A stretch of DNA of 64,000 nt from CAYWPG01 sp964460035 (GTDB lineage: Bacteria; Pseudomonadota; Gammaproteobacteria; Nitrococcales; AK92): contig CAYWPG010000001.1 in assembly GCA_964460035.1 (NCBI GenBank), positions 62,001 to 126,000 of the forward strand. Reading direction: 5' to 3'. Position 1 is the stretch's first letter. Each line of letters starts with the position of its first letter. Position numbers and translations under genes: made by a program. Positions 30,120 to 38,997 of this stretch are shown here, in pieces. The notes beneath the pieces are model-generated. The model did no database searches and was not told the DNA's origin. It saw only the letters and a program-made list of their open reading frames with translations.

Positions 30120-30874
30120 CGGAAATACAGGCAGACTCTCTGCCCGCTTACCTCATGCACGGCGATGTCCATCTCGTACAGGTCGCTCAGCACCTCGGGA
30201 CGGATGAGGTCGGCGGGACTGCCCTGGTAGGCGATACGTCCTTGGCGCATGGCGATGATGTGGTCGGAGTAACAGGACGCGAAGTTGATGTCGTGCAGCA
30301 CAACGACAACGGTTTTCCCTTTCTCGTCGGCTGCGCGGCGCAGCAGGCGCATCATCTCCGCAGCATGTCGCATGTCTATGTTGTTGAGCGGCTCGTCCAG
30401 CAGAACGTATTCGGTGTCCTGGCACATCACCATGGCCACGTAGGCACGCTGGCGTTGACCGCCGGAGAGCTCGTCGATGTGGCGGTGCTGATAGTCGGTC
30501 AGCCACAGGTAACCGATGGCGTCGTCTATGTGACGTTGATCTTCGGCGGTAAGCCGGCCCTGGGAGTGGGGGAAACGGCCGAAGGCGACCAGCTCCCGGA
30601 CGGTGAGCCGCAGCGTGCTCTGATTGTGCTGGCGCAGAATAGACAGCCGTTTGGCCAGCTCCGCGCCTGCGGTGCGAAAGACGTCCAGACCATCCACCGT
30701 AACGCGACCGGTCGAAGGGGTGGTGAGGCGGCTGATCATCGACAGCAGCGTGGACTTGCCAGCGCCGTTGGGGCCGATAATGGAAGTAAACCCGCCGCGT
30801 GGGATCTCCAGCGTCACGCCATCTACCACCAGGGAGTTGCCATAGCGTTTGCCAAGTGAGTGTGTCTTGATCAT
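30116..30874 (-). CDS. Ferric siderophore ABC transporter, ATP-binding protein
   Basis: 252 residues with Walker A GPNGAGKST, signature LSGGQRQRA, Walker B VLLDEPLNNID and the H-loop VLHDINFA, of the FecE/FepC-type. It resembles VctC/FatE/YclP proteins because the partner permeases do. It powers import through the inner membrane. The start codon overlaps the permease stop (ATGA), so the four genes form one operon running from 33829 to 30116. Confidence 0.93.
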   Translation of the reverse strand: MIKTHSLGKRYGNSLVVDGVTLEIPRGGFTSIIGPNGAGKSTLLSMISRLTTPSTGRVTVDGLDVFRTAGAELAKRLSILRQHNQSTLRLTVRELVAFGRFPHSQGRLTAEDQRHIDDAIGYLWLTDYQHRHIDELSGGQRQRAYVAMVMCQDTEYVLLDEPLNNIDMRHAAEMMRLLRRAADEKGKTVVVVLHDINFASCYSDHIIAMRQGRIAYQGSPADLIRPEVLSDLYEMDIAVHEVSGQRVCLYFR

Positions 30875-31848
30875 TGTTTGACTCCCCGCAGGAGCAGCGT
30901 GACGAACAGCAAGCCCCCGACCAACTCGATGACCATGCTCAGTGCAAGCGTGGTGCTTAGCGCGTGTTCGAACAGCAGTTGGCCGCCGACCAGGCAGATG
31001 ATTCCGGTCAGCACCGCGGCCGGCAGCGTCCAGCGATGTTGGTGCGAGCCGGTGAACCAGTAGGCGAGATTGGCGATGAGCAGGCCGAAGAACAGGCTGG
31101 GGCCTACCAGTATTGTGGCTACCGACACCAGCACGGCGATGAAGACCATCAGCTGTGTCACCACCCGCTGATAGTTCACGCCCAGGTTGATGGCTACATC
31201 GCGCCCTAGCAGCAGCACATCCAGATTGCGGCGCAGGCGCGCCGCCCACAGGCTAACGCCCGCCACGATAACCGCAGAGGCACCGAGCAGACTAGTGTCG
31301 ATGCGCGCGAAGCTGGCGCTGGTGCGGCCGCGGACCATGAATTCAGTGGGATCGGTCACGCGCATTGCCAGCTCGGCGAGTTCGCGAAACAGCATGCCGA
31401 ACAAGATGCCGAGGAGGATCATCAGATGCAGGCTGCGTACCGCGCCGGAGAAGAGCAGGCGGAAGAAGAGCAGCGCCAGCAGCACCATGACCAGCACCTC
31501 CAGGCTGAAACGCAGCGGCGGCGCGAGCTCTACCGTTTGGCTCCCACCCAGTAACAGTAGCGCGAGCGACTGCACCAGCACGTAGAGCGCATCGAAGCCG
31601 AGCAGCGACGGGGTGAGGATGCGGTTGTGGGTGATGGTTTGGAACAGCACCGTGGACATGCCCATGGCGTAGGCGACCAGCAACATGGCTCCTAGCCGTG
31701 CGCCACGGTACTCGAGGATGAAAGTCCAATCGGTCTGCACGTTTACCGTCATGAAGCCCGCTATGCACAGCGTGGCGGCGATGCCCAGGGCAGCCAGCCG
31801 CCAAGACGGAGCGCGAGACGGTTGCGAGAGGCCGAGGTTCATGCCCAC
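30871..31848 (-). CDS. Ferric siderophore ABC permease (FecCD family), second subunit
   Basis: 325 residues, about nine hydrophobic segments, with family marks LGFDALYVLVQSLALLLLG, NLGVNYQRVVTQLMVF and LVGPSLFFGLLIANLAYWFTG. The group is the VctG/FatC/YclO type. Short N-terminal tail before the first helix. Overlaps the ATPase start by four bases and the upstream permease end by ten. Confidence 0.92.
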   Translation of the reverse strand: MGMNLGLSQPSRAPSWRLAALGIAATLCIAGFMTVNVQTDWTFILEYRGARLGAMLLVAYAMGMSTVLFQTITHNRILTPSLLGFDALYVLVQSLALLLLGGSQTVELAPPLRFSLEVLVMVLLALLFFRLLFSGAVRSLHLMILLGILFGMLFRELAELAMRVTDPTEFMVRGRTSASFARIDTSLLGASAVIVAGVSLWAARLRRNLDVLLLGRDVAINLGVNYQRVVTQLMVFIAVLVSVATILVGPSLFFGLLIANLAYWFTGSHQHRWTLPAAVLTGIICLVGGQLLFEHALSTTLALSMVIELVGGLLFVTLLLRGVKQ

Positions 31849-32861
31849 TTCCTCCGCCCGTGCAGCAGAATGGCGATGAAGGTCATGCAGCCAACAATCG
31901 CGAGCAAGTTCGACGACGGCACTTCGAAGGGATGGATGAGTAGCCGGCCCAGCAGGTCAGCGGCGAGCAGCAGTGCGGCGCCGAGCAGGGCGGTCAGCGG
32001 GATGGCGCGCCGCAGGTTATCGCCCGTGATCAGCCGGATCAGGTTGGGCGCGATCAGGCCCACGAAGGGTATCGCACCGGCCGTTACCACCACGCTGGCT
32101 ACTACGGCCGATACGAGCACGACGCCCAGGGCGATCCATGCCGTGAAGTTCACGCCCACGTTGGTGGCGAAGTCGCGCCCCATGCCGATTACAGTGAAGC
32201 GATCGGCGAGGACACAGGCGAGCGACGTAAGACCGGCGGCAACCCACAGAATTTCGTAACGGCCGCGCAAGACCGCGGAGAAGTCGCCGTTGCCCCAGGC
32301 ACGCCACGACTGTGCCAGATCGAAGTATTGGGCCAGCAGCGCACTGCCGGAATGAATGACTCCGGTGAGCACCAGGCCGACCAGCGGCACGATCAGCGCC
32401 GAGCGCAGGGGGATGCGTCGCAGCACGGCAAGGAACAGCAGCGTGCCCGCGGCAGCGAACAGGCTTATCAGGGCGAAGCGTCCCAGCAGGCCGAGCCCCG
32501 GTGCGAGCACCGCAATCACCAGCATGCCCAGTGTGGCGGCGGCGGAAGTGCCCACCGTCGTCGGCTCGACCAGGCGGTTGCGCGCCATCATCTGCATGAT
32601 GATGCCCGCCGCCGCCAGGCCGGCGCCCGCCAATAGCAGCGCTAGCGTGCGCGGCAGGCGGCTGGCGAACAGCAGCCGCGAGATGCGGTCGTCGGGGGCG
32701 CCGAGCAACACGTTGAGCAGGCTCATGCGGCTGGCGCCGACATTGAGGCTGACGATAGCCAGCACGACGACCAGGGCCGACAGCAAGACTAACCACAGAA
32801 GGAAACGTGACCGCCTGGCCCGGATCGGGCCAACGGCGGCCTCCGCCGCAGTGACGCTCAT
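31839..32861 (-). CDS. Ferric siderophore ABC permease (FecCD family), first subunit
   Basis: 340 residues, about nine helices. Marks: LLGAPDDRISRLLFASRLPRT, AGAGLAAAGIIMQMMARNRL, GTSAAATLGMLV and GAIPFVGLIAPNLIRLITGD, all usual in FecCD permeases. It is the VctD/FatD/YclN-type partner of the 30871 subunit. Twenty bases after the binding protein gene on the same strand. Confidence 0.93.
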   Translation of the reverse strand: MSVTAAEAAVGPIRARRSRFLLWLVLLSALVVVLAIVSLNVGASRMSLLNVLLGAPDDRISRLLFASRLPRTLALLLAGAGLAAAGIIMQMMARNRLVEPTTVGTSAAATLGMLVIAVLAPGLGLLGRFALISLFAAAGTLLFLAVLRRIPLRSALIVPLVGLVLTGVIHSGSALLAQYFDLAQSWRAWGNGDFSAVLRGRYEILWVAAGLTSLACVLADRFTVIGMGRDFATNVGVNFTAWIALGVVLVSAVVASVVVTAGAIPFVGLIAPNLIRLITGDNLRRAIPLTALLGAALLLAADLLGRLLIHPFEVPSSNLLAIVGCMTFIAILLHGRRKWA

Positions 32862-32881
32862 GGTACCGACTCGCGCTGATA

Positions 32882-33829
32882 TCAGGGTTGGGCGCCGAAC
32901 AGTTCGATCAGTTGATCCACACTCTGCTGGATTACTCGCACACCGCTGTTATCCAGCAGGTACCAGTTCACCGGGTCCAGGTAAACGATCTGATTCTTGG
33001 CGCCCGCGTTGGTGGCCTTTACCAGCTCGTTGTCCATGAGCGCGCGGGCGGCGATGCCGTCCCGGCCGATAGCGGCGTCGCGATCCATAACGAATAGCCA
33101 GTCGGGATTCGCTTGCAGGAGGAACTCGAAGGAGACGGCATGGCCGTGGCGACCGCTCTTGAGATTGTCCGCCGCCGGCGTAATGCCGAACACGTCATGA
33201 ATCATGCCGAAGCGGGTTCCTACCCCGAAGGCGGCCATGCGCCCTCCGGTGGTAAGCACCAGCAAGCCGGTGCCGCGGTCGGCCGTCAACCCGTTGAGCC
33301 TGGAGACCGAGTCCTGCAAGCGGCGCACTAGCGCTTCGGCTTGCTCCTGACGGCCGAAGATCTCGCCGAGAATGCGCGTATTGCGCACGACGCTGCCCAA
33401 CAGGTCCCTGGGGTTGGGCGTAAGGTCTATGGTCGTACCGAAGCGCGAGACGGTCTCGTACTGCGGCTGCGCACGGCGGCCGAGAATGATCAGGTCGGGC
33501 CGGGCGTTCTTGAGCGCTTCCAGATCGGGTTCGAAGAGAGTGCCAGCCTTGATGTAGCCGTCGGCGCGGTAACGTTCGAGGATCTGAGGCGCTTTGGTAG
33601 AGGGAATGCCGGCGGCTTCAACGCCCAGCGCTTCCATGGTGTCGAGAACGGCCCAGTCCAGCACCACTACCCGTTTGGGGTTGACTGGAACCCTTGTCTC
33701 GCCGCTGCTATGGGCAATCATGACGGTGTCTTGCGCAAAGGCGGCGGTGGCCATGGTGATTGACGCGAGCAGCAGGCAAAAGCGCATGAACGAGAGGCGC
33801 AACGCGGACAGACGCAACGGCATGAACAA
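32882..33829 (-). CDS. Periplasmic siderophore-binding protein (CeuE/VctP/YclQ-like)
   Basis: 315 residues: signal peptide (RFCLLLASITMATAAFA), then a class III periplasmic binding fold with MIAHSSGETRVPVNPKRVVVLDW, ARPDLIILGRR, FGMIHDVFGITPAADN and DPVNWYLLDNSG. The RFGMIHDVFG and NWYL elements are those of CeuE/YclQ proteins that bind catecholate-type siderophores. First gene of the operon and preceded by a likely Fur box. No TonB receptor or siderophore synthesis genes appear in this window. Confidence 0.9.
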   Translation of the reverse strand: MFMPLRLSALRLSFMRFCLLLASITMATAAFAQDTVMIAHSSGETRVPVNPKRVVVLDWAVLDTMEALGVEAAGIPSTKAPQILERYRADGYIKAGTLFEPDLEALKNARPDLIILGRRAQPQYETVSRFGTTIDLTPNPRDLLGSVVRNTRILGEIFGRQEQAEALVRRLQDSVSRLNGLTADRGTGLLVLTTGGRMAAFGVGTRFGMIHDVFGITPAADNLKSGRHGHAVSFEFLLQANPDWLFVMDRDAAIGRDGIAARALMDNELVKATNAGAKNQIVYLDPVNWYLLDNSGVRVIQQSVDQLIELFGAQP

Positions 33830-33954
33830 ACCCTCGGTTAAGTAGAACGGAGCGAGCGCGACCCTTAACGCTACCCCTGCACGTCGGCGTCTTGATGAGC
33901 GTGCTGTCCTGTTGCGCCTAGAGATGCAGGAAGAGGTATATTAAGGATCGCAAT

Positions 33955-33973
33955 GCTAACGATATTGATTCGC
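33955..33973 (-). promoter_or_regulatory. Fur-box-like site
   Basis: GCTAACGATATTGATTCGC agrees with the 19-bp Fur consensus at 13 positions. It lies 126 bp before the siderophore-binding protein start, next to a possible -10 (TATACC region). Iron repression of the operon is therefore likely. Confidence 0.5.
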
Positions 33974-34197
33974 GTTTGTAAATCTACAGCAGAATCATCC
34001 TCCGATCAAAGATCCTGAGCGGGCTGATGCGCTTCCGGGGCGGATTGCGCAGCACGCCCTTGTGAGGGCCGCACGCACTGCCGAGGCGAGCGAAGCGGGC
34101 TCGTAGCGGAGGGCTCCAGCCACCCGCTCGGGGCGTACCATGCCCGGCCGGTAGCGTGTTCGAACTTGCTACTAATCTTCTGGATATATCAAGGACC

Positions 34198-34225
34198 TTG
34201 CGATGATCTCAGGGTGATCTATAGT
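34198..34225 (+). promoter_or_regulatory. Sigma-70-like promoter of the second PETase-like gene
   Basis: TTGCGA, 16 bp, TATAGT. It would give a leader of about 150 bases before the ATG at 34383. Confidence 0.4.
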
Positions 34226-34382
34226 TGCGTTGTTGTCTCGAAATGTATCGTTTTGCAAAAACGTATCATACTGTTTAACAAGCTATGAATTCGCTACGAC
34301 GGATGCGCTAAACGATGGCGCCGAGACAACGCCAAAGGAAACTCAAGGGCAAAACAATAAACACCATGGAGGAGTGTTAGGC

Positions 34383-35225
34383 ATGGCTTTCAATTCGATA
34401 TTGAGGAGCGCCTTGTTGGCTGGCCTGGTTGCAGGCTTGCTGCCCTTATCCGCCGGCGCCACCAACCCGGATCCGCCCACACCCACGCCGCCGGGCGAGG
34501 GGATTCTGCCGCCGGTCAGCCGGGTCGACGCGGACGGGCCGTTCGCGACCACCATCGAGCGCAACACCGGTCCGTCCCGATCGGGCTGGGTGGTTCGTCC
34601 CACCAATCTGGGGGCTGACGGTTTGCGTCATCCGATCGTGATCTGGGGACCGGGCGCGGGGACAGGGCCCTCGAACTACGAGTTCCACCTGCGCCGCATC
34701 GCGTCGCACGGGTTCGTGGTCTATTCGGAGCCCTCGACCAACTCGGGGCGGGAGATGACGGCCGCTATAGACTGGCTGATTACCCAAAACGGCCGCTCGA
34801 CCAGCCCCTATTACCAGCGGCTGGATACCGGGAGGATCGCGGCAGGCGGCCATTCGCGCGGCTCGATAGCCACCTTCGCCATAGGTTCCGATCCTCGCCT
34901 TACCACCACTATCCATGTGGCAGGCGGCTCCTTCGACGGCAACGGGCCAGGCAATCTGCGCAATCCCGCGGCCTATATCTGCGCGGACGGCGATCGTTTG
35001 GGAACGCCCAACTGCCGGCGCGATTACCTCAACACCTCGGTCCCGGTCTGGTTCACGATTATGAGCAACTCCAGCCATACCAGCGCGGCCAGAGACGGAC
35101 TGCCTGCTATCGTCGCATGGCTGCGTTGGCATTTAGGGGATGAGACTTCCCGCCGCAGTATGTTCATCGGTACGAACTGCGATTTCTGCGGCCGCGGTTA
35201 CAGCACTCAGTACAAGAACTGGTAA
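34383..35225 (+). CDS. Exported PETase/cutinase-like serine hydrolase
   Basis: 280 residues. Signal peptide to about residue 26 (LLAGLVAGLLPLSAGA), then a Pro-rich linker (TNPDPPTPTPPGEG) and an alpha/beta-hydrolase. Strong family parallels with PETase/cutinases: DGPFATTIERN, RRIASHGFVVYSEPS, GRSTSPYYQRLDTGRIAAGGHSRGS (PETase has a [22 protein letters not shown] block here), catalytic Ser158, Asp204 (ICADGD), His232 (SNSSH) and C-terminal cysteines (NCDFC). The GHSRGS elbow replaces GWSMGG, so the active site differs. GGAGGAG lies before the ATG. Likely a secreted polyester or ester hydrolase. Confidence 0.8.
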   Translation: MAFNSILRSALLAGLVAGLLPLSAGATNPDPPTPTPPGEGILPPVSRVDADGPFATTIERNTGPSRSGWVVRPTNLGADGLRHPIVIWGPGAGTGPSNYEFHLRRIASHGFVVYSEPSTNSGREMTAAIDWLITQNGRSTSPYYQRLDTGRIAAGGHSRGSIATFAIGSDPRLTTTIHVAGGSFDGNGPGNLRNPAAYICADGDRLGTPNCRRDYLNTSVPVWFTIMSNSSHTSAARDGLPAIVAWLRWHLGDETSRRSMFIGTNCDFCGRGYSTQYKNW

Positions 35226-35437
35226 CCCGTAGCCAAGAGCGCCGGCTGCGGCGGACCAGAGTCCGTACGACGGGGCTGCCGAGGCGGCCCCGTTGCCTGC
35301 ACGATCTCTCCAGGCGTTCCACCAAAGCTTTTCAGAGCGCTTAATCGGGTAGCCTCACACGTTCGAACCCCGGCGCGCTCAGGCAGGGACATATTGCCGT
35401 CTTCCGGTCGCGGACTCGGTCTGGAGCGGGCGATGCC

Positions 35438-36523
35438 TCAGGGCTGCGATTTATGCACTGGCCATTGCCGCTCCTCGCTGTGTAGCAGCGGGGCTGCCGA
35501 GCGCCTGTTTCGTACCGCGTCGTAGCAACGCAGGTAGTCGCTGACCATCCGCTCCACCGAGAAGCGCTCTTCAAAGGCTTTGCGGCAAGCCCGCCTATCG
35601 AGCTCGCCAAGGCGCTCCACGGCCGCCGCGGCCTGTTCTCGGTTGTGGACGATCCAGCCGGTTGTGCCGTGCTCCAAGATCTCGGGGACCGCCCCGCGGG
35701 GATAGGCAATGACGGGCGTGCCGCAGGCAAGCGCTTCGATCATGACCAGCCCGAAAGGCTCTTCCCACTCGATGGGAAACAGCAAGGCGAGAGCATTGCC
35801 GAGGAATTCGTCCTTATGAGCGTCGTCGATTTCGCCAAGGTACTCCACGCCCGGTTGCGACAGCTGCGGCTGTAGCCGCGCGTAGTACGCCTTGGACAAG
35901 GGGTCGATCTTCGCCGCGATCTTCAACGGCACGTCCACGCGGCGCGCAATCGCGATCGCATCTTCAACGCCTTTCTCAGGCGAGAGACGGCCCAGGAAGG
36001 CCAGATATCCGCCCGTGGGATTGGGCTGGAAGCGATATAGCGACCGCGGCAGCCCATGATAGACGGTGGCGACCCAGGTAGCGTGCGGGATAGGCCGGCG
36101 CTGGCTGTCTGAGATCGACACCAGCGGCATGTCGGAGTACTCGCGATAGAGCGCCGGCAGGTCCGGATTGCTTTGGCAGCCATGGAGGGTGCTGATCGAT
36201 GGGGCCGATGAGCGGCGCGAGAAAGGGAAGTGCAGATAGTCGGTATGGAAATGGACGATGTCGAAGCGGTCGATTTCCCTGAAGACTTGTTCCAGCAGTA
36301 CGAAGTGCGCTGCCAAAGAGTCGTTGACGCGGCTGGCCCGCAGCGCGTGTGGCCAGACAGCCCGCAGCTCCGCGCTGGTTACCGAGTCGCCGCTGGCAAA
36401 GAGTGTTACCTCATGGCCGCGGCGGACCAGCTCTTCGGTAAGGTAGTGGACAATGCGCTCGGTACCGCCGTAGCGGCGAGGCGGCACGCTTTCGACAAGG
36501 GGAGAGACTTGCGCGATCTTCAT
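35438..36523 (-). CDS. Glycosyltransferase family 4 protein
   Basis: 361 residues with the GT-B fold order: MKIAQVSPLVESVPPRRYGGTERIVHYL (N-terminal glycine-rich acceptor domain), YLAFLGRLSPEKGVEDAI at the interdomain start, and FGLVMIEALACGTPVIAYPRGAVPEIL, the usual EX7E nucleotide-sugar site. Probably a sugar-nucleotide dependent transferase. It follows the debranching enzyme gene by 45 bp on the same strand, so both may serve glycogen or trehalose-like polymer metabolism. Confidence 0.9.
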   Translation of the reverse strand: MKIAQVSPLVESVPPRRYGGTERIVHYLTEELVRRGHEVTLFASGDSVTSAELRAVWPHALRASRVNDSLAAHFVLLEQVFREIDRFDIVHFHTDYLHFPFSRRSSAPSISTLHGCQSNPDLPALYREYSDMPLVSISDSQRRPIPHATWVATVYHGLPRSLYRFQPNPTGGYLAFLGRLSPEKGVEDAIAIARRVDVPLKIAAKIDPLSKAYYARLQPQLSQPGVEYLGEIDDAHKDEFLGNALALLFPIEWEEPFGLVMIEALACGTPVIAYPRGAVPEILEHGTTGWIVHNREQAAAAVERLGELDRRACRKAFEERFSVERMVSDYLRCYDAVRNRRSAAPLLHSEERQWPVHKSQP

Positions 36524-36568
36524 GCGAGTTCTCCTTAGGCCCCGGACGACGGAGATGGCTGATATGGA

Positions 36569-38752
36569 TCAGCGCTCCAGCGATACCTCATGGTTGTCAT
36601 GAAGTACGCGTATACCTGGTCCTGAGCGTAATTTGGCATGGATTTGCGGCGCGTCCGCGCCGCTTACATACAGATCTAGCCGGCTGCCGCCGATTTCCAT
36701 ATTCTCGATCGCAATGCTGGGCAGCCACTGCGGCAGGGTCGGTTGGAGCCGCAGCACTCCGTTCGGCGCGTCCGCCTCGAGGCCGAGCAGGGCCTGCATC
36801 AGTTGGAATACGCTGCCGGCTGCCCAGGCCTGCGGAATGTTGGCGTGGGGGTAGAGCACAGGCAGGCTGTGCGCCCCGCGCTGAAAGCCACCGAACAGCT
36901 CCGGCAGCCGGTAGCCCTGAAAATAGCCGGCGGTGTCGAAGAGTGCGCGTGCAATCCGATTCGTCGCGTCGGCATAGCCGTAGCGCTTGCAGCCCAGTGC
37001 GATGATGGCGTTGTCGTGCGGCCAGATGGCGCCGAGCTGGTAGTCCAGCGGGTTGAACGCAGGGTTGAGCGCGCTGAGCGTGCGTACTCCCCAGCCGCTG
37101 AACATGTCGTCTTCCATCAGCCGCTCAACCACGGCGCCGGCGAATTCAGGCTTGACGATTCCCGACCACAAGCAATGCCCGGGGTTGGAGGCGATGGTGC
37201 GGATCGGCTTCCGTTCCGCCGCCAAGCCGAAAGCGAAGTAACGCTCGCGCTCCAGCCAGAACGCCTCGTGAAAGCGCTCTTGCAGGTCGGCCGCCTGCGC
37301 GCGCAGCTGTTGCGCCCGACCGGCGTCGCCGAAGACCTCCTCCAGATCGGCGAGCCTGAGCTTGGCGTCGTAGACATAGCCCTGGAACTCCACCATGGCG
37401 ATAGGGTTCGGCACTTGGCTGCCGTCTGCGTGCACGATGGCATTGTCGGCGTCTTTCCAGCCCTGGTTCTTCAGGCCGTTGGGCACGTGGCGCCAGTAGT
37501 CGTAGAAGCCGTCGCTGTCGTGATCGCCGTAGGTGTCTATCCACTGCATGGCGGCGCGGGCATTCAGCAGGTAGCGCTGGATCAGAGCACGGTCGCCGGT
37601 CCAGCGCCAGACCTCGGAGAGCAAGACGATGAACAGCGGGGTCGCATCCACCGTGCCGTAGTACGGCGTGTGCGGAATCTCGCCCAGCTTGGCGAGTTGG
37701 CCAAAGCGTATTTCGTGAGCGATCTTGCCGGGCTCTTCCAGGCGTCGCTCGTCCACTCGCTTGCCCTGCAGGCCTGCCAGCACTTGCAAGGTGGCGCGCG
37801 CGAAGCCGGGGCAGTACATCAGCGTCTGCAGGCTGGCGATTTCGCTGTCGCGGCCGAAGATCGTGACATACCACGGCACGCCGGCCGCCGGCAGCCAGAC
37901 ATCCTCGGGCAGTCCCGGCAGATAAAGGCGCACCGCCGCGAGATCTGTGCCGGCACTTTCCAGCGCGTACTGCACGAGTTCGGAACCGGCGCTAACGCGC
38001 GAGGTGACACGCCCCCAGCGCTCATACAGCTGATCCGAGCGCAGCTGTCTGGAACGCAAGGGTAGCGGGGCGCGCGGCACATCGTGGCCAGGACTGTCGG
38101 TGGTCATGGTTATGGTGACCGCCGCTTGCCAGGACTCGCCGGGACCAACGAGGATGGGGAACAGCAACTCGCCGTTGGCATAAGTGGGAGCGCTGTCGCG
38201 GGTGGCGATGTGGTAGCGCATTTGAGCGAAGAAACTGGCATTGCGGTAGCTATTGACCAAGACCATCCCGTCGGGATCCCACACCGTTTCGACCTCGCCA
38301 CGGAAGGGCAGGTGCAGCCCACGCACTTCGAACAGATCGGCGAAATCGGACTTGATCTCTACGACCAGCTTGAAGTCGATGCTCTGCATCGAGTAGTTGG
38401 TCAGGCGCAAGTCTTCCAGCATGCGGCCGTCATCCAGCTGGCGCGCGACGCGCAGCCGCAGCTGATTCGCGGGTAGCTCGCTGCGCAGCAGCCGCATGGC
38501 CGGGTTGGTGTAATGGGCAAGGCCGGAGTAGTAGTCCACGTAGCCCGCCGTCAACAGAGTGGGGAGATGCTGGTTGAAGCGGTAGCGGTAGTGGGACACG
38601 AAACGGGTGTCGTTGTGGTAGAGACCTTGGGAGCTGCCCTCCCGAATCTGCAGAGTCCGGTCGTTGACCGCTATGGTCATGCCGTGGCTGATGGTCAGCT
38701 CGCCGGGCGAGATGGTGATGTAGTGCTGAAGATGCTCCTTGGCGAGTTTCAC
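36569..38752 (-). CDS. Bacterial-type glycogen debranching enzyme (amylo-alpha-1,6-glucosidase)
   Basis: 727 residues with an N-terminal bacterial GDE domain (about 15-215; LYHNDTRFVSHYRYRFN, LRLTNYSMQSIDFKLVVEI) and an (alpha/alpha)6 catalytic barrel (about 260-700; GVPWYVTIFGRDSEIASLQTL, TPYYGTVDATPLFIVLL, DYQLGAIWPHDNAIIALG). The form occurs with glycosyltransferases in trehalose/glycogen stress metabolism. Upstream of and co-directional with the GT4 gene. Whether it debranches glycogen or another glucan is inferred only. Confidence 0.9.
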   Translation of the reverse strand: MKLAKEHLQHYITISPGELTISHGMTIAVNDRTLQIREGSSQGLYHNDTRFVSHYRYRFNQHLPTLLTAGYVDYYSGLAHYTNPAMRLLRSELPANQLRLRVARQLDDGRMLEDLRLTNYSMQSIDFKLVVEIKSDFADLFEVRGLHLPFRGEVETVWDPDGMVLVNSYRNASFFAQMRYHIATRDSAPTYANGELLFPILVGPGESWQAAVTITMTTDSPGHDVPRAPLPLRSRQLRSDQLYERWGRVTSRVSAGSELVQYALESAGTDLAAVRLYLPGLPEDVWLPAAGVPWYVTIFGRDSEIASLQTLMYCPGFARATLQVLAGLQGKRVDERRLEEPGKIAHEIRFGQLAKLGEIPHTPYYGTVDATPLFIVLLSEVWRWTGDRALIQRYLLNARAAMQWIDTYGDHDSDGFYDYWRHVPNGLKNQGWKDADNAIVHADGSQVPNPIAMVEFQGYVYDAKLRLADLEEVFGDAGRAQQLRAQAADLQERFHEAFWLERERYFAFGLAAERKPIRTIASNPGHCLWSGIVKPEFAGAVVERLMEDDMFSGWGVRTLSALNPAFNPLDYQLGAIWPHDNAIIALGCKRYGYADATNRIARALFDTAGYFQGYRLPELFGGFQRGAHSLPVLYPHANIPQAWAAGSVFQLMQALLGLEADAPNGVLRLQPTLPQWLPSIAIENMEIGGSRLDLYVSGADAPQIHAKLRSGPGIRVLHDNHEVSLER

Positions 38753-38952
38753 GCTGCAATCCCTTGCGACCCGATACCTTATGCCCAGGGCTGCGGGTGT
38801 AGCATTACCTCGCAGCGCCTTTGTTAGCGTCTTTGGCCAGACCTTGCGCAGGCGCGCTGCGGCTCTGTTCGAGAGACTTAGTGGGGTCGGCGGTTCCCAA
38901 TTCCATTACGGGCGGGTGTGCGGACGAGGGGCAGCCGGTCGTTATCGGACAC

Positions 38953-38976
38953 ACCCGGCGGTGCGATGCGCCGGGT
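38953..38976 (-). terminator. Hairpin after the PHB-depolymerase-like gene
   Basis: ACCCGGCG / CGCCGGGT, eight-base stem and loop, 21 bp beyond the stop codon of the 38998 gene. No T tract. Confidence 0.4.
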
Positions 38977-38997
38977 GCGGTGTGCCGCTAGCAACGG

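Larger units (their letters stand above)
33830..34382. other. 553-bp divergent regulatory gap
   Basis: It carries the Fur-like box for the siderophore operon and the promoter of the PETase-like gene. An additional small palindrome CGTTTT-GCA-AAAACG is at 34249-34263, just downstream of that promoter. Confidence 0.5.

Noticed and set aside
29813..30859. 348-codon plus-strand frame over the siderophore ATPase
   Set aside because: Mostly antisense to the ATPase with a low-complexity start.
36743..38065. 440-codon plus-strand frame opposite the debranching enzyme
   Set aside because: Antisense shadow; no RBS, signal, or domain character.
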